A stretch of DNA of 64,000 nucleotides from Lacticaseibacillus rhamnosus. GTDB lineage: Bacteria > Bacillota > Bacilli > Lactobacillales > Lactobacillaceae. Made by a program: the position numbers and the translations under genes. The number at the start of each line of letters is the position of its first letter. Position 1 is the first letter of the stretch. The notes beneath the pieces were generated by a model, which made no database searches, was not told where the DNA came from, and was given only the letters and a program-made list of their open reading frames with translations. Where the stretch lies: positions 2,232,001 to 2,296,000 of the forward strand of contig NZ_LR134331.1 in assembly GCF_900636965.1 (NCBI RefSeq), in the 5' to 3' direction. This document shows, in pieces, positions 44,298 through 56,008 of this stretch.

Positions 44298-46880
44298 TCA
44301 CTTCTTCTTTAAATGCTTTTGCAGGTCAAAAATCAAATTCATCGCATCCATCGGCGTTGCATCCATCAAATCGAACTTAGCAAGTTTGGCTAAAATCGGA
44401 CTATTCTTGGGTGCAGGTTTAGGTTCCTCAAACAACGATAACTGCTGGTCCTCGACTTGGCTGGTAGCTGCCGGGACGGTTTTTTCCGGAGTTGCCGCTT
44501 CGAGTTGTTTCAAAATAGTATCCGCACGGCTCAATAAGTCAGCTGGCAAACCGGCTAATTTGGCAACGTGAATCCCGTAACTTTTATCAGCCGGACCCGG
44601 CATCATCTTATGCAGAAACACCAGATTGCCGTGTTCTTCAACTGCCCCGACATGGACATTTTTCAGCTTTGCCAATGAATCCGATAAACTGGTCAATTCG
44701 TGATAATGCGTTGAGAAAAGTGTCTTGGCATGGACATGATCGTGCAAATATTCGATAATCGCCTGAGCCAATGCCATCCCATCATACGTTGCCGTGCCGC
44801 GACCGATTTCGTCAAACAGGATCAAACTCGATGCGGTTGCATGACTCAAGGCCGCATTTGCTTCCAACATCTCGACCATAAAGGTACTTTCGCCATTTGC
44901 TAAGTCATCGGCAGCGCCAATGCGGGTGAAGATTTGATCAAAAATAGGCAAATCTGCCGTGTCAGCCGGGACAAACGATCCTGCTTGAGCCATGATGACA
45001 ATCAATGCCAGCTGTCGCATATAGGTGCTTTTCCCGGACATATTTGGGCCCGTGATCAGCAGCATATCCGTATCCCGATCCATGATGACATCGTTAGGAA
45101 TATAACTGTCCTGCCCCAAAACATGTTCAACTACCGGATGTCGGCCGCCTTTGACGTTAATGTCATGGGTCCCGGCATGCATCGTTGGCCGCACATAATG
45201 GTTATTTTCGGCAACGGTCGCAAAACTTTGCAGCACATCTAACGCCGAAATTTGAGCGGCTAAATGCTGCAGCCGTTTAATCTGAGCCTTAACTTTTTCC
45301 CGAATATCCTGGAAAAGGTCATACTCAAGCGCAGTTGAACTTTCCTGCGCCTCTAAAATCAGCGTTTCTTTTTCTTTAAGTTCCGGCGTAATAAAGCGCT
45401 CGGCGTTAGTCAGCGTTTGTTTGCGTTCATACCGACCCTCTGGCACCTTATCCAGGTTTGACTTGGTCACTTCAATAAAGTAGCCGAAGACCTTATTGTA
45501 ACGGATTCTAAGATTGTGAATGCCCGTCGCTTTCCGCTCTGAAGCTTCAAGTTCCGCAATCCACTGCTTCGAATTTTTCATGGCATCGCGGTAAGCATCT
45601 AGCTTTTCATTGTAACCGCGCAGAATTAAGCCGCCATCTGTCACGGAAATCGGTGGCTCCGGCTCGATTGACCGCCGAATGAGTCCTGCCACGTCACTAA
45701 CCGGGTCTATCTTACCGCGAAGTTCTTTAAAACTGCCATCGTCAAGCTTGCTCAAAACATCCTGAATCGCCGGGACTTGATCCAGCGAGGTTTGCAACTG
45801 AATCAAATCGCGCCCGTTAACGGTTCCAAAGGCCACCCGTCCTGCTAACCGCTCAAGATCATACACCTTTGTCAACCGCTCTTGCAGCTCACTCCGCTCA
45901 AAAAAGTGTTCCAGCAAATCCTGCACCTGATTTTGGCGCACACTGATGGCATCAATGTCCAACAATGGCCGCTCCAGCCACTGCTTCAATAAGCGCCCGC
46001 CCATTGCGGTTTTGGTCGCATCCAATAATGACAACAGCGTATCACCTTTGCGTCCGGTACGACTATTTTGTAGGATATCAAGATTGCTGCGGGCATCCTG
46101 ATCCATTTCCAAATACGCGGACGGTTGATAGGCAACAGCCTTTTGAATATGTGCCAGACTGCGCTTTTGGGTGTTCAACAAATACGCCATCAGCATCTGC
46201 ACCACCGCAGCTTCGGCAGGATCGGTTAAATCTTGGGAAACATAACTGCCTTCACTGGTCGGCTTCGTGTCTTGCTGGACTGATAACAGCCGCTCCCCTT
46301 TTTTAAGCATCGCGGCATCTTCATCGTTCAGGTCTTCTGGCACTACAATCTCTTTGGTGGCCAGCGCGCTTAATTCATTTTGTAAGGCGAACTTACTTTT
46401 CAGGTCCGTGACTTTCAGTTCGCCAGTGGAAACATCCCCGTAAGCAAATGCGTACCCGGCTGCGTGCGGCAAAACTGCTGTGATATAGTTATTGGTCTTC
46501 GCCGCACCGGCCTTAATATCGACATTCGTGCCGGGCGTGATTAATTGAATGACCGCACGCTTAACCATACCGACCGCTTTTTTTGGATCTTCCATCTGCT
46601 CACAGATTGCTACCTTATAGCCATGATCGATCAAAATATCGACATAGCTTTGCACGGCATGATGCGGCACCCCTGCCATTGGAATCGGATCATCCGCGCT
46701 TTTATTCCGCGCCGTCAAGGTCAGCTCAAGTAACTGCGCCCCCTTGATCGCATCATCATTAAACAGCTCATAGAAATCACCAATCCGATAAAATAAAAAT
46801 GCATCCGGATACTGCGCTTTAATCGCATTATATTGTTGCATCATCGGCGTATCGCTGGTTTTTTGCGGCACAAAATTCAC
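44298..46880 (-). CDS. mutS: DNA mismatch repair protein MutS
   Basis: An 860-residue protein of usual length. The mismatch-binding Phe-x-Glu motif is [11 protein letters not shown] near residue 30, Walker A is GPNMSGKST, the ABC-type signature region reads STFMVEM, and Walker B is [11 protein letters not shown]. First gene of the mutS-mutL-maf operon. Confidence 0.98.
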   Translation of the reverse strand: MNFVPQKTSDTPMMQQYNAIKAQYPDAFLFYRIGDFYELFNDDAIKGAQLLELTLTARNKSADDPIPMAGVPHHAVQSYVDILIDHGYKVAICEQMEDPKKAVGMVKRAVIQLITPGTNVDIKAGAAKTNNYITAVLPHAAGYAFAYGDVSTGELKVTDLKSKFALQNELSALATKEIVVPEDLNDEDAAMLKKGERLLSVQQDTKPTSEGSYVSQDLTDPAEAAVVQMLMAYLLNTQKRSLAHIQKAVAYQPSAYLEMDQDARSNLDILQNSRTGRKGDTLLSLLDATKTAMGGRLLKQWLERPLLDIDAISVRQNQVQDLLEHFFERSELQERLTKVYDLERLAGRVAFGTVNGRDLIQLQTSLDQVPAIQDVLSKLDDGSFKELRGKIDPVSDVAGLIRRSIEPEPPISVTDGGLILRGYNEKLDAYRDAMKNSKQWIAELEASERKATGIHNLRIRYNKVFGYFIEVTKSNLDKVPEGRYERKQTLTNAERFITPELKEKETLILEAQESSTALEYDLFQDIREKVKAQIKRLQHLAAQISALDVLQSFATVAENNHYVRPTMHAGTHDINVKGGRHPVVEHVLGQDSYIPNDVIMDRDTDMLLITGPNMSGKSTYMRQLALIVIMAQAGSFVPADTADLPIFDQIFTRIGAADDLANGESTFMVEMLEANAALSHATASSLILFDEIGRGTATYDGMALAQAIIEYLHDHVHAKTLFSTHYHELTSLSDSLAKLKNVHVGAVEEHGNLVFLHKMMPGPADKSYGIHVAKLAGLPADLLSRADTILKQLEAATPEKTVPAATSQVEDQQLSLFEEPKPAPKNSPILAKLAKFDLMDATPMDAMNLIFDLQKHLKKK

Positions 46881-47082
46881 CCTTTATCCTTTGACTTTCT
46901 CTGACGTTCTATTATTCATATTTTACCAGTTCCGTCAATCCCACAGCCCTGGATTGTTTGAATCTGGCCGGTTTTTAGGAGCTAGTGTAAAATCTCTCTT
47001 GGTGCATGTGTATGTCAAACAAAGGCCGCATCAATTTAGACGATTCCAACAGCAGTGTGACGAATATTAGCATAGAAAGCAA
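46881..47082. other. Intergenic region upstream of mutS
   Basis: Contains the mutS leader. No clear promoter or gene seen. The adjoining 155-bp palindromic element starts at 47083. Confidence 0.4.
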
Positions 47083-47237
47083 GAGCTGGCGGAGCGGTGG
47101 CGGGCTCAGTGGTGAAATTGGTCTTAAGCGGAGTGGTCTTCTCCGCTTTAGACCAAGGCCGAGCTTTGAAACCGCGCAATTTGCGGGTTCAAAGTCGTGC
47201 CCACCACGTTCCAGCCCAGCCACCGCGTAGCCAGCTC
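47083..47237. repeat. 155-bp palindromic element, distinct from the 126-bp family
   Basis: Bounded by GAGCTGGC and GCCAGCTC, exact inverted ends. Inside are two strong hairpins: GGTCTTAAGCGGAG/CTCCGCTTTAGACC at about 47120-47154, and CTTTGAAACCGC/GCGGGTTCAAAG at about 47164-47194. No coding frame. Only one copy in the window. Confidence 0.75.
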
Positions 47238-47318
47238 GGAGTATCGGAAATCACTTAATTAGAGTAGAACCGTGAAAAAGTTGACACTTACACAATCCAG
47301 CCGGCAGCTTACTGAAAC

Positions 47319-49148
47319 TTATTTCTTCAAATGATAACTGTACGTCGCAATAATCACATTTTCCCGGCTAGCAAAAGCAGCCCGTAAGCGGAAATTGGTT
47401 TGGTTGTGGAGAATATTCTGCCACTTTTTGCGCGGGACAAACTGTGGAATGAGCACCGTGGTCGTGAAATTACGCTTAGCTGCATTGCGAGCTACGATGT
47501 CCACAAACCGAATCGTAGGCGCTTCAATCGAGCGATATGACGAATGGATGTCTACAAACCGAACATCCGGAAAGTCTGCCCGAAACTCGCTTTGGGTTTC
47601 CTTTTCCTTGTTAGGATTCTCATCCATCGACACATGCATCGCGATGACATAATCGCCAATCGACTGGGCATAATTCAACGCTGCTCGGGTAACCCGCGTC
47701 ACATTGCCGACAAGGACGATAACGGTGCTACCGTCATAGTCATGCTCTTCAACGTCGGCCGGCAACCGTAACTGCGCCGCTACTTTGTCATAGTGATCAC
47801 GAATCTTGTAGAACAAGAAGATGGCAAGCGGCATGACGATGAAAAACGGCCAAATGTCAAACAAACGATAAGCAAAGAGAATGACTAAAATGGCAAAGGA
47901 AATTAAGGCTCCGGAGAAGTTGGCGACCGTCTTGCCTATCCAGCCTTTACCACGATTGCGGAACCAATGAATGATCATGCCGGTTTGCGACAGCGTAAAC
48001 GGGATGAACACCCCGACAGCATACAACGGAATTAATCGCTCCGTGGACCCTTGGAAAATCGTGATCAACGCCGCTGACCCCAGCGCCAGTGTCAGGATCC
48101 CATTGGAATAACCCAATCGATCCCCACGATCCAGGTACATATGCGGCATGAACTTATCTTTGGCTAAATTAAAGGCCAGCACTGGAAATGCAGAAAAACC
48201 CGTATTCGCAGCGACCGCCAAAATCAGCGCCGTCGCAAACTGAACGACATAGTACATGATTCCAGTACCGCCAAATGTTTCTTTGGCCACCTGCGACAAT
48301 ACCGTCACTTTCGCCATTGGCACCAAACCATACCAGTAGTTTAAAAATGTGATGCCGGCAAAGAAGAAGCCCAAAATAGCCGCCATAATGGCCAATGTTT
48401 TCGCCGCATTTTTTTCTTTTGGCAACTTAAAAAATGGCACCGCATTGCTGATCGCTTCAACCCCGGTCAGTGAACTGGAACCACTGGAAAAGGCGCGGAA
48501 GATTAACGCCATGGAAACGCCGGGAATTGCGGCACCGACCATCGATGTTGCCTTATAAGGAATGGCCCCGGTCACAACTTGGTACAACCCCCAGATAATC
48601 ATCGCGGTCATAACCAAAACGAAGAGGTACACCGGAATCATCAGGAAATTAGCGGATTCACTCATTCCGCGAAGATTCATGCCCATTAAAATAAAGATAA
48701 TGACAAGCGAGATGGCAACTTGATGACCATAAAGCGCTGGGATCGCACTGGTAATCGCCTCAGCCCCCGCCGAAACGGAAACCGAAACCGTCAGCATGTA
48801 ATCAATCAGAAGTGAAGCGCCCGCCGTCAAACCGGCATTCTTGCCCAGATTTTCGCTCGCAACGACATAAGCTCCGCCGCCACTTGGATAAGCATGGATA
48901 ATTTGCCGGTAAGAAAGTGTCAGCGAGATCAGGAGAATCAACACAAACGCCGCAATTGGCAATGAATACCAGATTGCTGCAGCTGACAAGGTTGTCAAAA
49001 CCAAGACAATCTGCTCAGTACCATATGCCACACTTGACAAAGCATCTGACGACAGCATCGCCAACGCTTTGAAGATGTTTAGCTGTTGTCCGCCTTCTTC
49101 GGAAGATTTCAATGGCCGTCCAATAAACAGCCGCTTCAAATGCATCAT
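47319..49148 (-). CDS. kimA: KimA-type potassium importer (APC superfamily)
   Basis: A 609-residue membrane protein, close in length to B. subtilis KimA (YdaO, 607). About twelve helices lie in residues 30-460. The N-terminal stretch KALAMLSSDALSSVAYGTEQ, the YPSGGGAYV loop, the TGVEAISNA motif and the cytoplasmic C-terminal domain (about 480-609) are characteristic. KimA is a high-affinity K+/H+ symporter inhibited by c-di-AMP. I see no ydaO-type riboswitch in the 195-base leader. AGGAG precedes ATG 49148. Confidence 0.88.
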   Translation of the reverse strand: MMHLKRLFIGRPLKSSEEGGQQLNIFKALAMLSSDALSSVAYGTEQIVLVLTTLSAAAIWYSLPIAAFVLILLISLTLSYRQIIHAYPSGGGAYVVASENLGKNAGLTAGASLLIDYMLTVSVSVSAGAEAITSAIPALYGHQVAISLVIIFILMGMNLRGMSESANFLMIPVYLFVLVMTAMIIWGLYQVVTGAIPYKATSMVGAAIPGVSMALIFRAFSSGSSSLTGVEAISNAVPFFKLPKEKNAAKTLAIMAAILGFFFAGITFLNYWYGLVPMAKVTVLSQVAKETFGGTGIMYYVVQFATALILAVAANTGFSAFPVLAFNLAKDKFMPHMYLDRGDRLGYSNGILTLALGSAALITIFQGSTERLIPLYAVGVFIPFTLSQTGMIIHWFRNRGKGWIGKTVANFSGALISFAILVILFAYRLFDIWPFFIVMPLAIFLFYKIRDHYDKVAAQLRLPADVEEHDYDGSTVIVLVGNVTRVTRAALNYAQSIGDYVIAMHVSMDENPNKEKETQSEFRADFPDVRFVDIHSSYRSIEAPTIRFVDIVARNAAKRNFTTTVLIPQFVPRKKWQNILHNQTNFRLRAAFASRENVIIATYSYHLKK

Positions 49149-49299
49149 TTTAAACTCCTATTAACCTTAATTGAAATTTTAAAAAGTAAACATGCACCAG
49201 TCTACGCTAAAAATTGCCCAGCGCCTACCCTCTTTCATCTTAACCTATATTGATTGGCAACAACACCGCCATTTTACGAACTCGCGCAAACCAAAAGAA

Positions 49300-49338
49300 A
49301 AGCGATCACTCTTTCGTCTGACCGAAAAAGTAACCGCT
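49300..49338 (-). terminator. Terminator of the DUF1827-like gene
   Basis: On the minus strand, AGCGGTTACTTTTTCG pairs imperfectly with CGAAAGAGTGATCGCT and is followed by TTTTC. Confidence 0.65.
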
Positions 49339-49343
49339 GGCAA

Positions 49344-49688
49344 TTAAGCCTTCTCGACTATCACAACATCATGAACCTTTAGCTTGCGATGGACTTCATG
49401 TTCAATCTCGCTTTTGGCAGCATGATCGATTTTCAATTCATCTTTTGGCGTATCCGGCAATAACTTTTCCAAGACAAAATCAATCTCGGTATCTTTGATT
49501 GTCCGTTTATCATGCGTCAGCACAATGTCAATCTGGTCAAAGCCTTCGACATAATAAACATGTACTGAACCAAGTGTGTAAAGCTCAAAGTATTTAACCG
49601 GCTTGCGACTATAGAGATAACGCATGGTATTCGGTAGCATTTTATGCAGGCTGGCGTTAAGTCGAATCGGATTTTGAACTAGTTTCAT
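49344..49688 (-). CDS. DUF1827-like hypothetical protein
   Basis: A 114-residue soluble, charged protein. It resembles the DUF1827 family of Lactobacillales (NPIRLNASLHKMLPNTMRYLY start, VHVYYVEGFDQIDIVLTH core). GGGAGCGG precedes the ATG. No domain of known function. It stands between groEL and kimA and has its own terminator. Confidence 0.7.
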   Translation of the reverse strand: MKLVQNPIRLNASLHKMLPNTMRYLYSRKPVKYFELYTLGSVHVYYVEGFDQIDIVLTHDKRTIKDTEIDFVLEKLLPDTPKDELKIDHAAKSEIEHEVHRKLKVHDVVIVEKA

Positions 49689-49943
49689 ATCAACCGCTCC
49701 CTTTGCTAATGTGAGCGCGAGAAATTCATTAAACGGACCCCACGCATTGCTTGACTGTCGCTATCCTGGCAACTTTAAAATGATAACCAAGATGACTTAT
49801 TTATTTTATTTTACCAAGGAAAGCCGGTCAATGCCTATTATTGCGCTTAATGCCGCTCAGTTGCCATCTTTATTTGTTAATCATGGTCATCTTGTTTCAC
49901 GCCTCAATGATCGTCAGAATTAACCGAATCTGTTCCTTATGTA
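49689..49943. other. Intergenic region between the DUF1827-like gene and groEL
   Basis: Holds the divergent leader of the DUF1827-like gene. A 30-codon plus-strand frame at 49831-49923 has an AAGGA about 11 bases upstream but is too short to call. Nothing else is seen. Confidence 0.35.
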
Positions 49944-49984
49944 CAACAAAACACCAGCCCGGTTGGGGACTGGTGTTTTGTTGC
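49944..49984 (-). terminator. Terminator of groESL
   Basis: CAACAAAACACCAGTCCCC pairs with the opposite arm across a short loop; T-rich flank on the minus strand. It lies just past the groEL stop. Confidence 0.9.
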
Positions 49985-50006
49985 AGCCTTAAACGCCGAG
50001 GCGAAA

Positions 50007-51650
<1,644 letters not shown>

Positions 51651-51676
51651 TCACCTCAAAATTGATCGATTATTTT

Positions 51677-51958
51677 TTACGCAATTGCCATAATGTCTTT
51701 TTCGTGCAGTACGAGGTAGTCTTGACCTTCATACTTCACTTCAGAGCCGGCGTATTTGTCGTATAATACAGTATCGCCAACTTTAACGGCCATTGGCAGA
51801 CGCTTGCCTTCCGGTGTCAAAGCGCCTTCACCTACAGCAACAACTTTGCCGGTTTGCGGTTTCTGTTTTGCATTGTTGGCTAAAACGATGCCGCCAACGG
51901 TTTGTTCCTCTTCTTCAACGACCTCGACAATCACGCGATCTCCTAATGGTTTTAACAA
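51677..51958 (-). CDS. groES: Co-chaperonin GroES (Hsp10)
   Basis: A 93-residue protein with the N-terminal [12 protein letters not shown] and the flexible mobile loop [15 protein letters not shown] that contacts GroEL. A CIRCE operator and a strong sigma-A promoter lie upstream. Confidence 0.99.
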
Positions 51959-51987
51959 GGCAATCCCTCCACATTACATTTTTTGAT

Positions 51988-52014
51988 TTAGCACTCGTTG
52001 CGTCTAAGTGCTAA
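51988..52014 (-). promoter_or_regulatory. CIRCE operator (HrcA binding) of groESL
   Basis: TTAGCACTC, nine bases, AAGTGCTAA. Only one base departs from the consensus inverted repeat. It lies between the promoter and groES, the classical position for HrcA control. Confidence 0.95.
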
Positions 52015-52025
52015 CTACAAAAGTA

Positions 52026-52054
52026 ACTATAACGAGTTTTGCGGGTGAATGCAA
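52026..52054 (-). promoter_or_regulatory. groESL promoter
   Basis: On the minus strand, TTGCAT, a 17-base spacer and TATAGT, 12 bases upstream of CIRCE. Confidence 0.85.
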
Positions 52055-52110
52055 CCCCCAAACTCCGGAATGTTATACTAATTTCAGACATTTTTTAAAA
52101 GGAGTCGTTT

Positions 52111-52755
52111 ATGTCACTTCAAAAACATGCTTTTTCTATTATTGGCGCCTACTTGGTTGCCTTCATCGCTAACCTCCTTATTTTTCAGATATTGCCGGTT
52201 GGGCGCCTTAGCCTTGGTATTGTTACCTTAATCAGTATGGTCGCACTCATTATCGCGATTTTGAGCGAGCGTAACTTAGTGATTGCCAACGCGATTGAAG
52301 CACCTGGCGTTCTTGCCCCGCAGCAACGCGTCTTCTGGGGCGTAATGGGCATTGCCGGTGTTTTGGCAGCGCAACTGGTTGGTTCGTGGCTTGAAACCAT
52401 TTTATTCAAAATGCCGCAAACCAGCAGCCAAATTCATCAACAGCTTTCCAGTATGACGACTAATCCTTGGTACTTTTTGACCATTGGCTTAGCATTGCCG
52501 ATCTTGGAAGAGTTGGCTTTTCGTAAAGTTCTGTTCGGTAATCTCGTCAATGTCACCGGTATCTTTGGCGGCGCGCTCATCGCCAGCCTCCTATTTGCCG
52601 TGACCCAACCCGGTGGCCACTGGCTTAGTGCAACTCTGGTCGGGTTGGTACTTGCTTACGATTATCGCCACACCGGCGCCATCAGCACACCGATCATCGC
52701 CCATGTCGGTGCCTTATGGATGGTTTGGCTTTATTACATTGCCCATGCCCTATAA
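52111..52755 (+). CDS. CPBP (CAAX/Abi) family intramembrane protein
   Basis: A 214-residue membrane protein with about six helices. Motif 1 is intact: Glu133-Glu134-x3-Arg138. Motif 2, usually FxxxH, reads FAVTQ (Gln166), with the nearest His at 170. Motif 3 His198 is present but lacks the usual Asn four residues later. In the CPBP family these residues make the protease active site. It may therefore be catalytically altered. AAAGGAG precedes the ATG. Confidence 0.87.
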   Translation: MSLQKHAFSIIGAYLVAFIANLLIFQILPVGRLSLGIVTLISMVALIIAILSERNLVIANAIEAPGVLAPQQRVFWGVMGIAGVLAAQLVGSWLETILFKMPQTSSQIHQQLSSMTTNPWYFLTIGLALPILEELAFRKVLFGNLVNVTGIFGGALIASLLFAVTQPGGHWLSATLVGLVLAYDYRHTGAISTPIIAHVGALWMVWLYYIAHAL

Positions 52756-52833
52756 ACGTAACCGAATATTAATCGCACCCATCACCACAATCTCCTATAA
52801 TGGAAAATAATGCTTTTACGAAGGAGTTAAATT

Positions 52834-53892
52834 ATGGAGACCCGCTCAAATCACCGTCAGCGTCAAAAACCCCGCCGATTTCACTGGGGAAGACTCATCG
52901 GTTTAATCCTTGTCGTCGGCCTGTTTACAGTCGGAGCTTATGCGTTGCGCTTATACAGTCAGGCAAAATATGCGATTGACAATACATACCATGCCACCAA
53001 ACACGTCAGCACGGATATTGCCCAAAAGAAACCATTTGCTGTTTTGCTACTGGGGGTTGACACGGGGGCAGACGGACGGATTGAAAAAGGCAACTCGGAT
53101 ACGATGATTGTTGCCGTCATTAATCCCAAGACTAAAAAAACCACCATGGTCAGCATTCCGCGGGATACCGCTGCTGAACTGATTGGTACCAAAGAATTCA
53201 ATATGCAAAAAATCAATGCCGCTTATAACGTCGGCGGTTCGGACATGGCCATCAATACTGTCTCCAAGCTGGTCAATGTCCCGATTTCTTACTACTTAAC
53301 CATTAACATGGGCGCACTTGAAAAGGTAGTCAATGCAGTCGGCGGGATTGACGTTAACGTCCCATTTTCATTCCAAGACCCGTATACCGGCAACCAGAAA
53401 TTCACTAAAGGCAACATGCACCTAAACGGCAATATGGCCCTCGCTTATTCCCGAATGCGTCATTCAGACCCAGAAGGCGATTACGGGCGCCAAAAACGCC
53501 AGCAACAAGTGATCAAAGCTATTTTGAAAAAAGCCATATCAGTGGGATCACTCGGTAATTTCACCAAACTTATGGACACGGTTTCCAAGAACATCGCCAC
53601 TAATATGAGTTTCGCAGATATGCAAAGTATCTTCTTGAATTATCGTGATGCCGCCAAGACCATCTCAACCGATCATTTGCAGGGCGTCAATGCCTGGGTC
53701 GGGGACGGCGCCTATCAGATTGCCTCCGATGCGGAAATGCAGCGAGTCTCAAATAAACTCCGTACAGCTCTCGGCTTACAAACCGAAACGATTAGCAATG
53801 AAGAAACCAAACAAAACGCGAAGAACTCGCAATTTGACTTTGAAGCCACAACGGATCAAAACTACATTATTTATACCCCTTATGATCGTTAA
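52834..53892 (+). CDS. LytR-CpsA-Psr (LCP) family glycopolymer ligase
   Basis: A 352-residue protein with a basic N-terminus, one signal-anchor helix (about 20-42) and an extracellular LCP domain. Motifs include LLLGVDTGADGR, DTMIVAVINP, SIPRDT and YSRMRHSDPEGDYGRQKRQQQV, which hold the acidic and Arg residues that bind polyprenyl pyrophosphate. The family attaches teichoic acid or capsule polymers to peptidoglycan. A TATAAT box lies upstream near 52795, and a strong terminator follows. Confidence 0.94.
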   Translation: METRSNHRQRQKPRRFHWGRLIGLILVVGLFTVGAYALRLYSQAKYAIDNTYHATKHVSTDIAQKKPFAVLLLGVDTGADGRIEKGNSDTMIVAVINPKTKKTTMVSIPRDTAAELIGTKEFNMQKINAAYNVGGSDMAINTVSKLVNVPISYYLTINMGALEKVVNAVGGIDVNVPFSFQDPYTGNQKFTKGNMHLNGNMALAYSRMRHSDPEGDYGRQKRQQQVIKAILKKAISVGSLGNFTKLMDTVSKNIATNMSFADMQSIFLNYRDAAKTISTDHLQGVNAWVGDGAYQIASDAEMQRVSNKLRTALGLQTETISNEETKQNAKNSQFDFEATTDQNYIIYTPYDR

Positions 53893-53950
53893 TGGCAGTT
53901 AACTAGTTAACTGTCTGGCCAAACAATCATCAAAATCAATCAGGACCCAC

Positions 53951-54003
53951 AAAAAAGTCGGCTCCGACGTGCATGAAAATGCAGCGCTGGAGCCGACTTT
54001 TTT
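53951..54003. terminator. Bidirectional terminator
   Basis: AAAAAAGTCGGCTCC pairs with GGAGCCGACTTTTTT with further inner pairing. Located between the LCP gene and the converging ABC operon. Confidence 0.93.
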
Positions 54004-54050
54004 ACGCCATAAAGGTATGTTTGCATAAACTTCATGACTTAAAGCTAGCT

Positions 54051-55121
54051 TCAAACTGTTTTGGTTTTCAATGATGTTTGCGATCCTACATGTTCTCGCC
54101 GCTGCCACCATACGCCTAGCCCAATCACCATGCCAATTGAGACAACATATGATATTAAGCGATTTTGTAAGATCCAATCATCAAACGTATACGGAATCAC
54201 CACGAGTGCGTATGCGAGAATTAACCATCGCAGCTTCGGCAACAATAGGACATCGCCTGAATGTTCTAGGGAAATCCGATCAAACAACCACCTTATCAGG
54301 AAATAACCGCCGACACTCGCCAGTATCGCCCCGATAAATAGTACCCAAAAAAGTTGGTTGCCACTGGGAATCAGCGTGTGCCAAAAGCTCTTTTTGACTG
54401 GGCCGTAAAATCTAATCGAATTTATAAACCGTTCTATTGCGCTCATGCCAAACCACGTACCAAACAAGCCAAAAACGCCCATCCAAAATGGCGAGGCAAA
54501 GATCGTGCCAACCCCAATGCCGACTGTAAACATAAAACTGTTGACGGCGAGATTGAGTAATAATGCACCCACAATATTAGCCCCGCTGAGACCGACATAC
54601 ATCGCAGGTACGGCGGCATAAAAGCCTAAAAGCGTGATCCCAATACCGACTGTTGTTGCCCCTAATAAATACGCAAGGCCATAGCCATAGCGAACCGAAA
54701 ACATTTGTCGGCGCCGAAACCGGCTCGTAAACAGTGCCGCATTGAGACCACTGGCCTGATCAACCCCTGCCATCGCCATTCCGACAAGCAAAGGAATAGC
54801 ATACGAAACAATTGTCATGCTATACGCAATGAAAGAAGGCGAGTAAAGTTTGTGCTTATCTTGCGGAGCGATTAAATACTTTTGTTCTTCTTGATATTGG
54901 CTATAAGACATCTTGGCAAACGTTGTATCGTGATTCTTTGCGGACTGCTTTTTCATAATCGCAAAATCTCTAGGACTCATCATGTACTCCTGACGATTTT
55001 GGTAGCCCTGTATCGTTCCGCCGAGATTGAGAAATGCCAGTAAAACAACAAATACAAGTACCACCCGCAGCAAAACTTTATGCCGTGATTGAACCAGCTT
55101 CAATAATTGATGGTCATACAT
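54051..55121 (-). CDS. ABC-2 type permease of the GntR-linked exporter
   Basis: A 356-residue membrane protein with one N-terminal helix (about 20-40), an extracytoplasmic loop of about 60 residues and six further helices between about 110 and 345. Its start shares one base with the stop of the ATPase gene (TAATG), so translation is coupled. It forms the membrane part of a three-gene unit with the ATPase and a YtrA-type regulator. Substrate unknown. Confidence 0.83.
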   Translation of the reverse strand: MYDHQLLKLVQSRHKVLLRVVLVFVVLLAFLNLGGTIQGYQNRQEYMMSPRDFAIMKKQSAKNHDTTFAKMSYSQYQEEQKYLIAPQDKHKLYSPSFIAYSMTIVSYAIPLLVGMAMAGVDQASGLNAALFTSRFRRRQMFSVRYGYGLAYLLGATTVGIGITLLGFYAAVPAMYVGLSGANIVGALLLNLAVNSFMFTVGIGVGTIFASPFWMGVFGLFGTWFGMSAIERFINSIRFYGPVKKSFWHTLIPSGNQLFWVLFIGAILASVGGYFLIRWLFDRISLEHSGDVLLLPKLRWLILAYALVVIPYTFDDWILQNRLISYVVSIGMVIGLGVWWQRREHVGSQTSLKTKTV

Positions 55122-56008
55122 TATTTCACCCCCGAATGATGTGGTCGAAATTCGACTTTGAACAAATCTGACAGCGATAACGGTAAATTCTCATTGAGGA
55201 CTGGCTGTTCTGCTGCCAACTTTGCTTGAATCTCCTGATTGAAATCCGGGAAAACCGCCTCAATCACCCGCCCGCGAATATTCAGGATTCGGCCATACTG
55301 CTTGACTACTGCCGGAATTTTATTGGTTTTAAACACCAACTGTAACTTCACCGCTTGCTGCCGAACATCTTCAAGGGTCAAATCGCGACTGATGCGCCCA
55401 CCTTTAACAAACAAAACCCGATCGGATAAGCCGTCCAACTCAATCAGATTATGTGAGGCAATCAGAAACGTACGCTGGCCATCTGCAACCGCATCCACAA
55501 CCAGATTGACGATTTTTTCCCGAATCAAAACATCCAAGCCATCGAATGGTTCATCCAAGAAAACATAAGGTGCCTGACTCGCTAAAGCCAACGCGACCAT
55601 CACCAGTGCCTGATAACCTTTAGATAGGCTCTGGAAACGGGCGGTTCCATTTAGGCCAAACTTTTCAATCAAGTGCAGAAACGCGGCTTGGTCAAAGTCG
55701 GTATACAGCAATGCGTAGTTGGCGGCAATTTTAACCAGTGAATATTTGCGGAAAAACAAATGCTGTTGATCCAAATAAAAAATAGCTTCTCGCTGGGCCG
55801 GTTCGGTTGCCAAATCATGATCGTCAACCTTCACCGTTCCGCCATCCGCAATATACTGATGGGTGATGGTGCGAAAAATGGTGGTTTTGCCAATACCGTT
55901 GGGACCGACTAGACCGACGACCTGGCCGCGCTCTAACGAAAATGTAACGTCTTCTAGCACCGGTCGCTGATCAATCTTTTTTTGCAAATTCGTGATGGTG
56001 AGACTCAT
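55121..56008 (-). CDS. ABC transporter ATP-binding protein of the GntR-linked exporter
   Basis: A 295-residue ATPase with Walker A GPNGIGKTT (residues about 36-44), noncanonical signature LSKGY, Walker B YVFLDEPFDGLD and H-loop ASHN. It overlaps the GntR stop by 4 bases. The signature departs from LSGGQ much like the 2123-2989 ATPase, suggesting the two belong to the same exporter class. Confidence 0.87.
   Translation of the reverse strand: MSLTITNLQKKIDQRPVLEDVTFSLERGQVVGLVGPNGIGKTTIFRTITHQYIADGGTVKVDDHDLATEPAQREAIFYLDQQHLFFRKYSLVKIAANYALLYTDFDQAAFLHLIEKFGLNGTARFQSLSKGYQALVMVALALASQAPYVFLDEPFDGLDVLIREKIVNLVVDAVADGQRTFLIASHNLIELDGLSDRVLFVKGGRISRDLTLEDVRQQAVKLQLVFKTNKIPAVVKQYGRILNIRGRVIEAVFPDFNQEIQAKLAAEQPVLNENLPLSLSDLFKVEFRPHHSGVK

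Noticed and set aside
49149-49343. c-di-AMP (ydaO) riboswitch upstream of kimA
   Set aside because: The leader is short and I could not find the conserved ydaO blocks; only a terminator of the upstream gene is visible.
49831-49923. 30-codon small frame before groEL
   Set aside because: Ribosome site is poorly spaced and the peptide is too short to support without conservation data.
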